A stretch of DNA of 64,000 bases from Cordilura impudica (Eukaryota > Arthropoda > Insecta > Diptera > Scathophagidae): NCBI GenBank assembly GCA_963682025.1, contig OY821521.1, positions 192,927,575-192,991,574 on the forward strand. Direction: 5' to 3'. Every line of letters begins with the position of its first letter. Positions within the stretch are counted from its first letter, which is position 1. The position numbers and the translations under genes were made by a program. The notes under the pieces were generated by a model. That model saw nothing but the letters and a program-made list of their open reading frames with translations. It had not been told where the DNA came from and ran no database searches. Below are positions 25,100 to 36,092 of the stretch, one piece after another.

Positions 25100-27200
25100 C
25101 AAATTTTTTATAAACGCAACAGCAAATACAACTTCTTCATTCAAATGAATAGGTGACTTTTATTATAAAATGAAAAACATTTATTAATTCTTCCAAATCA
25201 GGTTCATGGCCTTCAAAGTAATCCTCCCCCTCCGATACAATACCCTTATACCAACGTTTGTTTCAATCCTCAATTGTTATAGTCGACTTCCGGAATGGAC
25301 TTCAAAGCTCGTTGCAATTCGGCTTTTATCTCTTCAGTCGAGTCAAAAAGGTGTGTCCCCGGAGTGGTTTTTGAATTTATTGAATAACCAGAAGTTACAC
25401 GGTACGAATACGGGATATGAGTCGAATTTTGTGCGAAATGGTCTCGAAGAACGAATGTAGTGCGATTGTTGTGGTGCAAAAGCAAAGAGTTGTCTGTCCA
25501 TAATTCTGGCAAAATAGTATCACGCAAACGACGCAGAACACTCAAATAATATTTTGTGTTAACATATTGGCCCCGGGGGAAGGGATCAATAATGTACCAC
25601 AATACGATAACACTGTGGAACATTTTAGGGGTCATTCTCTGGGGGATGAGAAATTCCAAGTCAGGGTGAAAGTACTGGGCCCGTATAGTAATACCTCCAA
25701 AGGGTTTGACGTTCTCAGACCTTTAATATCTTGATGTTTGTTTGCTTAGTTTACCTAGAAATAAAAAAAAAACATCATAAAAACATGTAAAAAAATGATA
25801 GTCGGTCTAGACCGACTATATGATACCCTATACCATGCGTTTAGAGACTCTTAGGTCCAACTAATTAGATATAGAAAGTAAGCATAAACCAAATTTGAGT
25901 GGCATTGTTATTAATTTTTTTGCCTTCGGATATGAAGAAGTTCATATCGGATGCTATATTTCTATGGGGACTAGGTCGAAAAATGGACCGATCCTGACCA
26001 TATTTGGTAAGGTCACTTATTTCTTGCAAAAACATATACAACCCAAATTTTGAAAAATCTGTGCAATATTTTTGTTTTTTGATAGATTTAAGTGAAGATC
26101 GGGAATCAGCTTCATATGGGGGCTATGACTAAGAATTGTTCTAACGTGTTAATTTTCGGACAATTGATATTTGGATGTAATAAACACACACAAACCGAGA
26201 TCTATGTATATGATAATTTGGATATTATGGCAATTTAAGTCGATCTCATAGGGGTAATTTGTGTGGGGACTATGTCTGAACATGAACCGATTTTCACCAA
26301 TTTCAATAGCGTTCATCCTATGGCCGATAGAAGCTTATATACTAAATTTGATCAAAATATATTCATATTTGCGACCTTTAGTTTGATTACAAGGTTTACA
26401 TGGACACCCAGATGAATGGACGGACGGACATCGCAAAATCGACTCAAAAAGTGATTCTGAGTCGGTTGGTATAATAAAAGATGGATTTAGGTAAAAAAAA
26501 TGTTGGTAGTTACAAACATCAGGTCAAATTCGTTATACCCTGACATAGTGGTATAGGGTATAACTAGGGAGCATATGATGAATATGATTTTTTTTATTTA
26601 ATACTTAGTTGTAACTAATTATTAGAACGCCAAATCCTGACTTGGAATTTCTCACCAGCCCAGAATGGCTATTTCAGTGTGTAAGTTAATATGATCTTGA
26701 TTTTCAAACGACTTTGGTGTGATCTTTTCGGTCTTGCTTCACCTTTTGCACGAGATTCGGTTAATTGGTCGGTTTTTTGGATTTCATTTCATTTTGATGC
26801 GCTTCGCTTCGTTCTGTTAGTCAGAAATCGTTGTTTCCGAGATATTAATGCGACGCTCTTTTGCAAAAAAAATTTGTGTTTTAGAAACTAATCGATATTT
26901 GACTCGTTTGAGGCTCATTATATCGTTTAAAATGCTGTTGAATGATCCTTTTGAAATGTCAACAGCATCAGCAAGATCTCTAATTGTAAATTTGATTTAT
27001 TTCATGTGTTGATGTTTTTCTTGTACGGGGCGTTCTTTGTCTTCAACACTTTTTCTGCCTTATTGAATCTGTGTCTACCACTTTGAAATATTTTTTTCGA
27101 TATAGGCTGGTCAACCAAGTTCTTCTACAACATCCTTAACGTTTCTGTAGCAGAAATTTCATTCCGCAAACAAAATTTAATGGAACTTTGTTAAAATTAA
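25100..27200 (-). pseudogene. Mariner-family transposase relic, split by a dispersed repeat
   Basis: Minus-strand N-terminal part (26700-27190), in broken frames: IKFCLRNEISATETLRML, LVDQPISKKIFQSGRHRFNK, GRKSVEDKERP, then FTIRDLADAVDISKGSFNSI and FAKERR, the mariner helix-turn-helix region. C-terminal part (25130-25680): DLEFLIPQRMTPK, GQYVNTKYYLSVLRRLRDTI, PELWTDNSLLLHHNNRTT, DSTEEIKAELQRALKSIPE and EDYFEGHEP, as in mariner proteins. The middle with the first catalytic Asp is replaced by repeat copy 3. The second catalytic Asp of the usual HHDNAPAH is Asn here (HHNN), and many stops occur. It is non-functional. Confidence 0.8.
25784..26563 (+). repeat. Dispersed repeat, copy 3, nested in the mariner relic
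   Basis: Forward copy of the older, more diverged subfamily. It has the palindrome TCGGTCTAGACCGA, GATACCCTATACCATGCG, the (GGAC)n tract and a hairpin around CGACTCAAAAAGTGATTCTG, and it ends GACATAGTGGTATAGGGTAT. The CAAGTAAG start is altered to CATGTAAAAAAA. It interrupts the mariner reading, so it arrived later. Confidence 0.8.
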
Positions 27201-27680
27201 ATTATAGATTTGTTAAATTATAGATTTTTCAGTACTTTGCAAAAACTATCTTCACTATTGAACCAATAAAAATATTGACCCACAATTTGCCACAGACAAC
27301 GCATTTTTCAGATAGAAATTAATTCTGTCTTTAAAAAAATCATGTGAGTCCGATCACAGGGGAGATGTGTAAACATCTAGTAATTAAAGATTTTTATTGC
27401 CCTTTTTTAAAACCAAATAGAAAGCGTCATCTATGTATCACTTATAGCAAACAACTGCAGGGGCTCTGCTAATATAAAAATATTTATTATTTCAACCGGT
27501 TAATTTTTCATTTTTCGTTTTTTATTTTTCATTTTTCGTTTTTCATTTATAATTTTTCGTTTCTTATTTTTCATTTTTTATTTTTAAATTTTCATTTTAT
27601 ATTTTTTATTTTTGTTTTTAAATTTTTTATTTTTCATTTTTAATTTTTCTTTTTTTTTTTATTTTTCATTTTTCATTTTT

Positions 27681-27733
27681 ATACCCTATACCACTATGTG
27701 GTTTGGGTATAAAGACTTTGTGCTGCTGTTTGT
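27681..27733 (-). repeat. Dispersed repeat, copy 4 (only the terminal 53 bp)
   Basis: ATACCCTATACCACTATGTG through GCTGCTGTTTGT is present, then the match stops abruptly at CCCGG. Confidence 0.8.
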
Positions 27734-28195
27734 CCCGGTTTACACATAAAATTTTTCTTTCTGAAACTGTTCTCTTTTAAACTTTCATCCGTGTCTACAC
27801 ACTGAAATTTTTGTATTGAAATTCAAGATTTATTCATGTTTACTTTATCATTTTATCTATTTATTTTATCATTTTATTTCATTAAAATTAACTTTATTTA
27901 TTATCTTTCTTAACACAAACAAAACATAAAAATTAAAGAAAACGTAAAATAACTTCACTTTGACAATTGCGAAGCAAGAAACAAAAGAGAATTTCAGAGT
28001 GCATGAAAGTATGTACCCCCTGCCATTCTTCTCTCCCGTCTCACCTATAAACTCAAGACTTATAGCAAACAACTGCAGGGGCTCTGCTAATATAAAAATA
28101 TTTATTATTTCAACCGGTAAATTTTTCATTTTTCGTTTTTTATTTTTCATTTTTCGTTTTTCATTTTTCATTTATAATTTTTCGTTTTTCGTTTT

Positions 28196-28982
28196 TATAC
28201 CCTATACCACTATGTGGTTTGGGTATAATGACTTTGTGCTGCTGTTTGTAACAACCAAAAATATTTGACCTAGACCCATCTTTAATTATACCGATCGAAT
28301 CAGAATCACTTTCTGAGTTGATTTAACAATGTCCGTCCGTCCGTCCGTCCGTCCGTCCGTCTGTGTGTCCATGTAAAGCTTGTAATCAAACTGCAGGTCG
28401 CAAATATGAATATATTTTGATGAAATTTGGTATATAAGCTTTTATCGGCCATGGGATGAACGCTATTGAAATTGGTGAGAATCGGTCCATGTTCAGACCT
28501 AGCCCCCATACAAATTACCCCTATGAAATCGACATAAATTGCCATAAGATCCAAATTGTCATATAAATCTTACTCAAATTGGGTTTGTATGCGTTCATTA
28601 CATCCACTAATGAGTAGTCCAAAAATGGTCCCTTTGACCCCATATAGAGCTGCTTCCCGATCTTCACTTAAATCTATTAAAAAACAAAAATATTGCACTG
28701 ATTCTTCTCAAATTTTGTTTGTACAAATTTTTGCAAAATACAAGAGACTTTACCAAACATGATCAGGATCGGTCCATTTTTGGACCTAGTCCCTTTATAG
28801 ATATAGCATCCGATATGAACTTTTTCATATCTGCAGCCAAAAAAATTAATAAATATCCCACTCAAATTTGGTTTTTGCTTATTTTCAATGTCCAGTTAGT
28901 TGGGCCTAAGAGATAGGGTTTCTAAACGCATGGTATAGGGTATCGTATAGTCGGTCTAGACCGACTATAATTTTCTTACTTG
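28196..28982 (-). repeat. Dispersed repeat, copy 5 (full length, well preserved)
   Basis: Reverse copy inside a TTTTTCATTTT array, from TATACCCTATACCACTATG to the palindrome TCGGTCTAGACCGA at 28951 and CTTACTTG. The CGTCC microsatellite is expanded here to six units. It is nearly identical to copies 2 and 11, implying recent spread. Confidence 0.88.
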
Positions 28983-29966
28983 TTTATTTTTCATTTTTTA
29001 TTTTTCTTTTTTTATTTTTCATTTTTAATTTTTTATTTTTCGTTTTTAATTTTTCGTTTTTCATTTTTAATTTTTTATTTTTCATTTTTTAATTTTAATT
29101 TTTTTATTTTTCATTTAAAATTTTTCATTATTATTTTTCATTTTTAAATTTTAATTTTTCGTTTTTTATTTTTTATTTTTCATTTTTTATTTTTCATTTT
29201 TTATTTTTATTTTTCATTTTTCATTTCTCATTTTCAAACAGGTTATACATAGATGTTTACACATCAAAAAACATAATTGTTTTTATAAACACAGAATAAA
29301 AAAATAAATTATTATAAATAGTGGTCAAAAAAGGAAATGGTATTAGAACTTAAAAGTTAATTACACTGAACAACAGTCCGAAAATTATTGTACAGTGTTA
29401 TGGTGAAAAGTCACCATATTAGGGCACAGTATTATTCCATAAATCACTTTCCATATTCTTAATATTTTTCTTTTTATAAAGAATCATTTATTATACGAGT
29501 TAGTAAGTTCTTAATTCTTTAAAAAATTCTTAAAAAATCTATTATGGCAGAATTGAACTTCACAATTTTCTTAAATTATAGATTTGTAAGTTTTTAATCA
29601 AATGAAAATTTCATATCGCCAGCTTAGTGTGTGCAAACGTGCCAAGTCCACTTTTTATGAAAATTTATATTTTTATGCAGTATGATAGTATATGAACTAA
29701 AAATATATTATTTACAAAAGAAAAAGTGACTGTTATAACGTTCTCACTCCTTCATGTGCAGTTGTACGCAAATATGCTTAGTCCACAACCCAACAAAAAA
29801 TATGAAAAGAACGTGGTTAGTCCAGCTGTAAATAACAAATTGTTCATTTCTATAAATTTTGTCAATATAATTGAATATCGAATGCAATTTTGATCTTTTG
29901 TTAATTAGATAAAAACCTGATTTTGTGAAAACATTGTTAAATTATTTATTTTATTAAGAGATTGTC

Positions 29967-30625
29967 ATGGATTCTGATGATGACAATAACACTAATCGAG
30001 GTTGTTATGGGATTGAATCAGATGACGGATTTATAGGACTTGTTCGCTATGAATTTAATAGTGATTCTGATAACTCATCTGAAGAAAGAATTCATGTTGA
30101 AGATTCTATTTGGTTTGCGGCCAGAAACAGAACGCGAATAGAAAAGGGAAAAAGTTATTTGGGAAAACAAAAGTCGGTATGAAAGAACGAAAGACCCATG
30201 GACGCTGAAAGAAAAATGTAGCTGTAAAAAATGTCATGAAATAAGCACAGATTACTGATAACGATAGAAATTTAATATTTAAAGAATATTGGCAAATGAC
30301 TTGTTTTATATAAATACTTTGATTCAAACTGTTCCTACTTTAAGACCTTGAAATAGAAATGTGGACAATGAATACAAGAGATGTTCAACCTTAAAGTTTT
30401 ATATCATGCAGAACTTTCTTTCTAAAATACTTTGAATATCGGTCAACGAACTGTTATTGATTGGGTGAACAAACCATTAGTTTCAAAAACAAACTTAAAG
30501 AACACTGTTACAGCAGAGGAGAGAAAATGTTTAAATTAGTTATTTGATTCTCTGTCATCAAAGCAGTCTCACTACTGTCGTGCTGCAACTAAACAAAAAG
30601 TTCATGATGATTTACCTCACCAATG
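29967..30625 (+). pseudogene. Relic of an uncharacterised transposon-like protein family
   Basis: It starts with an acidic 71-codon frame (MDSDDDNNTNRGCYGIESDD, later RNRTRIEKGKSYLGKQK). Then, in shifted frames, come DPWTLKEKCSCKKCHEIST, RNLIFKEYWQMTCFI, ISVNERTVIDWVNKPLVS, TVTAEERKC and LSSKQSHYCRAATKQKVHDD. The order GKSY, CSCKKC, IFKEYW, RTV and SHYCR matches a large group of uncharacterised transposase-like proteins annotated in insects and cnidarians (from memory; superfamily not known to me). Frameshifts and stops show it is dead. Confidence 0.5.
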
Positions 30626-30639
30626 ATTTGTTTTTCATT

Positions 30640-32590
30640 CATTGACCTTATAAATAACACAAACATTTATGGCTTACATTAGTTGTTTTTCTTAACAGCA
30701 ATAAAATAACATTGTTCTTGGTTATTATTTATATTGTAACAAAAAAATCTTTAAACAAAAAATATTTTCATCTGCAACAGCTTTATTTTTGAATTGTTCA
30801 GTTATCAGTATTGAAACAAGGCAAAAATAGAAAAAACTGCGTTTTTTGTTCTTTCTGAGCACAGTTGCTCACTAAGCTAACGATATGTAATTAGGAATTT
30901 TATTTTGTGGCAACACTACAATAACCATATGATGTGTTAATGATTTGAGAGTGGCTTAAAGATGTCTTATTTCAAAGTCATAAGGAGGTCATCACTATTG
31001 ACAACCTACTGATTTGTGGTAATGATTTTTTTTTTTTTCAAATATAGCAAAATGACATTCGAGGGAATTTTCTATAAAGTAGGAATTATTATAGAAGAAA
31101 AAATGCCTTACAAATTTTATCACAGCAAGGTTATGAGTTATTCAACGGTTAGGGGTTAATATAGATTTATTTTAATAAAATAAGAAATTATAAACATTTA
31201 TATAACTGAGAAAAGAAAAATTATTTCGGTAAGCTATATTAACTGCTACCAAAATATAATTCAAAGGAAAACTGGTTCAAATTTAACAATTCAACTTTAC
31301 AATTTTCTCAAGGTTTTATCAACTGTTTAAAATTATATTCACACCTTTTTTTGGCTCTTAAAATTTTTCATACTTATATATAACACCTGAAAAAGTAGCA
31401 ATTGTATTTATTTAAAATTTTTTGTTCTATTCAAGTCTAGAAAAAAATTCCATTGCACACCTTTTCCGTATTTTAATTAAAAACAGCAGTTTTCCTTTTT
31501 TAAAAACTTATCACCTCATAAACAAAACAACACATGCGTTGTTTATATCACTTATTCCTAGAAGTTTTTAAAATTATTAATGCAAAACAGCAATTAAGAA
31601 TTATATTCATATGTATATTTAGCAACAAAATAATTACTTATACGAGTACACTCGGCCATAAATTAATCTACAAGTACAATTTATGCATACCACCGGCCTC
31701 TTTTCACTACATTCATTCATTTAATTAAAACAAAAATTCAAATACTAAAAAGTATAAAGATTAACATGACATTTGAGATAAAAATGGCATTTAAAAAAAA
31801 TAAAACACAATTAAATTTAAATTTTTGATAATTGTTTTGATTATAATTTTTTTTTTTTTTTTTCATTGTTTAACATTCTCTTCAGAATCTGTTTCAATGC
31901 TCGAATATTGAATTGTACAAATTTTACAACCATATTGAACGTGTTATTTTTTAAATGATTTATTTTATTTCCAGCAAATTTATATTTATGTATGTACATG
32001 TGTGTAACATGTACACATTTATATATTCAAACATGTACTTTAATATAATCAAATACATTTATAAATATTAACAATAAATTTTGTTTTTTCATTAGAAACG
32101 AACAGCAAACTAAAACTTGACTCATAGTTGGTTAACTTTAATAGGTTGTTGTTAAAACAATCTCTTATATAAAACAAAACAACAACAAAAATACTAGAAC
32201 CAAATAAATCTAAAGAAATCGGAACAATAGAGATAAATATAAAACTAAACTTTACCACATGTCGATAGAGCATGTCAATCTAATGTAAAGTTCTTTCAAA
32301 TATAATATTTATGGTGTTGAACCTTTTGTTTTAGCTGCACTTAAGGTCATAAATATTTTTACAATTTCTAAATGTTTAAGAGAGAGAGAGAGAGAGAGAA
32401 AGAAAATTTTGACATTTACAAAAACGTAATAACCCTAGGGGAGACAAGGCAAGGTTGCCAAGTTAGTCTTTTTCATCTAGCCATTAAAACATGGCTATAG
32501 TGTATCTAGCCATTTTCTTAAATGATTTTTGCTTATTTTTTCACAATTTTCTTTTATAAATTTAGAATTTTATATATTTTTATGTATGTT
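30640..32590. other. AT-rich non-coding stretch, (GA)n microsatellite
   Basis: A (GA)n tract lies at about 32380-32402. No gene or named repeat is recognised elsewhere in the stretch. Confidence 0.35.
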
Positions 32591-32599
32591 TGTTTTAGG

Positions 32600-33250
32600 T
32601 GTCATCACTTCACTTTAATCAAACCATTAATTTCGGAGTCTGTCATTTCTGGGAACTGATATCTTAAGCTTATAATGTTTAGGCTGTATATAGCCATCCA
32701 TCGAGCGTAGTCTATAGCATCTGGTTTAGAAAAATGAATACCTTTAGGGGGAGTTTCACTCAGAAGTATAACTATAAACTCCAAAAACTCCTTGTAGTCA
32801 CATCCTGGGAAGGATTAATCAAGTTTTTTGTAAGCAAAGTTAAAAATTTCTGTTGATTCATTGCCAATTATTAATTCTCGAATGACTTACACCCGTCACA
32901 AAACTGCTTTACTGGATTTGAAGCCAATGTTTTTTAAACATTTTAAAAATTGCTATACTTCGACATTTGCATCCGAAAACACTTCAGCTATTACAATTTC
33001 CAAAATATGATGCCTGCAGCCAAGAAAAAAAATATCCCGCTCAATAGGTTTTTCTAACAGCACACAAGCATCCTTAAATGGGCCAGTATTAGACGATGTT
33101 GTGTCAAAAACAAAGGTTTCCTTCGTTCTGGTCAAAATTTAATTTTCTTCGAAAGCATCATATACTGCCGAAGAGCTTTATTTATTTGATCATAATATAA
33201 TACACAATCTAAATAGGTCAGTCCAAGAAGGAATAGCAGGCATATTTATA
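32600..33250 (-). pseudogene. Relic of a second transposon-like family (DTTSSNTG motif)
   Basis: Minus-strand reading: FVFDTTSSNTGPFKDACVLL, ERDIFFLGCRHHILEIVIAE and VFSD at 32953-33120. Then, after stops, come GNESTEIFNF, GCDYKEFLEFIVILLSETPP, KGIHFSKPDAIDYARWMAIY and SLNIISLRYQFPEM down to about 32620. The FDTTASNTG, CRHHI, PPRG, PGA and ARWM landmarks are typical of a widespread family of uncharacterised insect and Hydra proteins (recalled, not searched), thought to be transposon-derived. The frame is interrupted several times. Confidence 0.5.
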
Positions 33251-33986
33251 ATTTGTTCCAAACCCGGAGCAATAAAAATTGTGCCGAATAAATTGTTTAA
33301 AATCAGTATATTCAACGATAATTAAAATGGAAAACGATTTTTCAATTTTTTACTAACATTTTTTTGAGTGTAATACTTAAATTTTAAGTTTTATATAACG
33401 AAAAAATTACTTCTGATTTTAATTTTTCAATTTTTATATAAAAACACAAATTTCTAAAGCTAATTTAGAATATGCATAAAGAATACGGAAAAAATTTTAT
33501 ACATTTACATATAAAATGGGAAATTTGCATGGGGTTGACCTTTGACCATTTTTAGGCCAATTGTAACCAAATTCTGCCCGGAGAACTTTGTAATTCGAAA
33601 ATGCTGTCACCCTAATGTATATTATAAAATGTGAAAGGATTTAATCCATAGACTAAAATAAATTAAACTATGTTATATTAAATCCTATCTAATTGAACTA
33701 TGGAAGGCCTGTAAAAAAGTAATAAGCCATAATTAATTTTTTTTCATCTCAAAAGAAAATTCATTAATCTTATATGTATGTATATTAAAAGAATTTATGA
33801 ATAAACTTTGCATTCAAGATTTTTTTCAATATTTTTCTTCTCTCAAACCTCTATAACTAGAGTTCTAATTAACGTACGCTGTTGACATAGGTCTAAGAAC
33901 ACTCATTGGATCAAGCTCCTTCTTTTGAGCTATTAACTGCTTAAATTCGGTTTGAGGGTTTGAGGAAAGTTATGCGTGGAGAATCA

Positions 33987-34107
33987 ACTTTGCTTTTACT
34001 GTACGTTGACTTCTCTTGGCAAATTTTGGTATTACTGTACGTTAACTTCTCTTGGCATATTTTGGTATTACTGTACGTTACCTTTTCTTGCCAAATTTTG
34101 GTATTAT
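33987..34107. repeat. Tandem repeat, three units of about 41 bp
   Basis: The unit TTACTGTACGTTRACTTCTC then TTGGCAAATTTTGGTA is repeated three times with few changes, just upstream of a Helitron-like terminus. Confidence 0.8.
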
Positions 34108-34137
34108 ATTATAAAAATTAATATAATATAATATAAT

Positions 34138-34163
34138 GCTGCGGAGCAGCAGGGGTCCTCTAG
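34138..34163 (+). mobile_element. Helitron-like 3' terminus
   Basis: A perfect 5-bp hairpin GCTGC-GGA-GCAGC (34138-34150) is followed by a 9-nt spacer and CTAG (34160-34163) then T. This is the canonical Helitron 3' end. The 5' TC end is not assigned; TCTCTCAAACCTC-like sequence near 33839-33855 is one candidate. Confidence 0.5.
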
Positions 34164-34169
34164 TATAAA

Positions 34170-35218
34170 ATAAAAATAATTTTTTTTCATCTTAAAATTT
34201 GTTTCCATAACAAACATTTTTTCTTTTGTATTTTTTTATAAGCTGCTTTTTTTCATTTAAAATTTTTTTCCATTATTCCATTAGAAAAAAATTTTCTATC
34301 TCAAAAAATATTTGTTCACCTAATAATATTTAAACACTACAAATATTAATACTCGGCAAATCGAGGGCTTCCATTAATCCATAAATTATTATAAATTAAT
34401 AATTTTATTTTTTTTTTGTTTTGTTTGTTTCAATATTTGTATTCGTTTAGTGTAGTTTTTTCTACCTGTCTGTTATTGTTGAAAGTCTTTTCAAGTCTTA
34501 TGTACATATATAGACGCTATTGTGCTAAATATTACGTTTACCAAAAAATTTTATATTTTTTTTTTATTTTATTTATTTCTGTTCACTTTTTATTATTCTT
34601 TTGTACTATTTTTTTTTCTTTGATTGGCATAATGTATATTTAATACCAAACAAAAAAAGAATTGTTAACACAATTTTAATTTTTTTTTGATATAATAAAT
34701 AAATAACCCGCCTTATTTTTCAAGATTTCTTTTTTTTTTTTTTTTTGTATTTCTAACAATTACTTAAAGCACGCTTAAATATAAATAAATTTGTGTATGT
34801 TAATGTTTAAAAACAAAATGTACTTAAAAATTATTGTTGGGTATGCAAATTACTTGAAAAACTATTTATTAAAACAAATATGAGCAAAAACTAAATCTTC
34901 CTTTCAAATACAACAGAAATTATTTAATTATCGCTACGCCCCCATAAATAATAAAACAAAAACACAAAAAATTCTTTGTTATTTAAAATGAATGATGATG
35001 AACTACACAACATACGATTTAAAAACAAATGAGTTGAATGCTTATACTAACCTTATACTCATACTAACTAACCTTGTTTAACTATTAAATTTGTGTATAA
35101 TTAACCTTATAAACATTATCATAATTATCTTAATTGCTTGTTGAATTTTATGTGAACTATAACAAATCCATAAATTGAATATGAAGCATATTTACAAAAA
35201 TCACAAATGCAATAAAAA
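34170..35218. other. AT-rich non-coding stretch, nothing recognised
   Basis: T and A homopolymer runs only. Confidence 0.3.
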
Positions 35219-35961
35219 CAAGTAAGAAAATTATAGTCGGTTTAGACCGACTATACGATACCCTAATTGGATGTAGTAAATAAGCATAAACCAAATTTGA
35301 GTGGCGTTGTTATTATTTTTTTTTTTTTTGCTTCGGATATGAAAAAGTTCATATCGGCTGCTATATTTATATGGGGACTAGGTCGAAAAATGGATCGATC
35401 ATGACCATATTTTGTAAGGCCACTTATATTTTGCCAAAACATATACAAACCAAATTTCAGAAAAATCTGTGCAATATTTTTGTTTTTTGATAAATTTAAG
35501 TGAAGGTCGGGAAGCAGCTTTATATGGGGCTATGACTAAGAATTGTCCTATAGGGTTTATTTTTAGACAACTCATAAATGGATGTAACAGACATACACAA
35601 ACACAATTTGACCGAGATCTATATGATAATTTGGATATTATGAGAATTTAAGTCAATCTCATAGAGGTAATTTGTATGGGGACTAGGTCTGAACATGAAC
35701 CAATTTTCACCAATTTCAATAGCGTTGAACCTATGGGCTATAGAAGCTAAATTTCATAAAAATATATTCATGTTTGCGACATATAGTTTGATCACAAGGT
35801 TTATGGACGGACGGACAGACGGACATCGCTAAATCGACTCAGAAAATGATTCTGAGTCGATCGGTATAATACAAGATGGGTCTAGGTCAAATATGTTTGG
35901 TAGTTGCAAACATCATATCAAACTAATTATACCCTGACCACATAGTGGTATAGGGTATAAA
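35219..35961 (+). repeat. Dispersed repeat, copy 6
   Basis: Forward copy of the older subfamily: CAAGTAAGAAAATTATAGTC, the palindrome with one mismatch (TCGGTTTAGACCGA), the hairpin CGACTCAGAAAATGATTCTG and the end CCACATAGTGGTATAGGGTA. The usual GCGTTTAGA segment near the start is deleted. Confidence 0.85.
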
Positions 35962-36092
35962 AATGAAAATTTTAATGTGAACCTATTATTATTTCGGTCA
36001 CTGTAGAAGTATGGATTTACTTAGTTTAATAGATAAAAGTAAAAAAAATAATTAATTTCCATAAAATAGAACCTATGAAAGAATTCTCTCTA

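Larger units (their letters stand above)
27341..29266. mobile_element. Composite element: TGTGAGTCCGATCACAG ends, TTTTTCATTTT arrays and nested repeat
   Basis: The left boundary is ATGTGAGTCCGATCACAGGG then GAGATGTGTAAACATCT. On the right, AGATGTTTACACATC at 29251 is the inverse of the left inner motif. Inside are pyrimidine-biased arrays built from TTTTTCATTTT, TTTTTATTTTTCG and similar units (27495-27680, 28122-28194, 28983-29235), a truncated copy of the dispersed repeat (27681-27733) and a full copy (28196-28982). The segment with GCAAACAACTGCAGGGGCTC occurs twice (27447, 28063), so part of the unit is duplicated. The same arrangement recurs at 54844-56276. Confidence 0.55.

Noticed and set aside
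26691..26891. Plus-strand 66-codon frame (MILIFKRLWCDLFG)
   Set aside because: Opposite strand of the mariner N-terminal relic.
27869..28268. Overlapping 100-codon frames on both strands
   Set aside because: They cross T/A-rich arrays and dispersed-repeat sequence; no protein-like pattern.
27341..29266. CRISPR-like or protein-coding reading of the regular TTTTTCATTTT units
   Set aside because: The units are short simple-sequence variants without spacers, in a eukaryotic genome.
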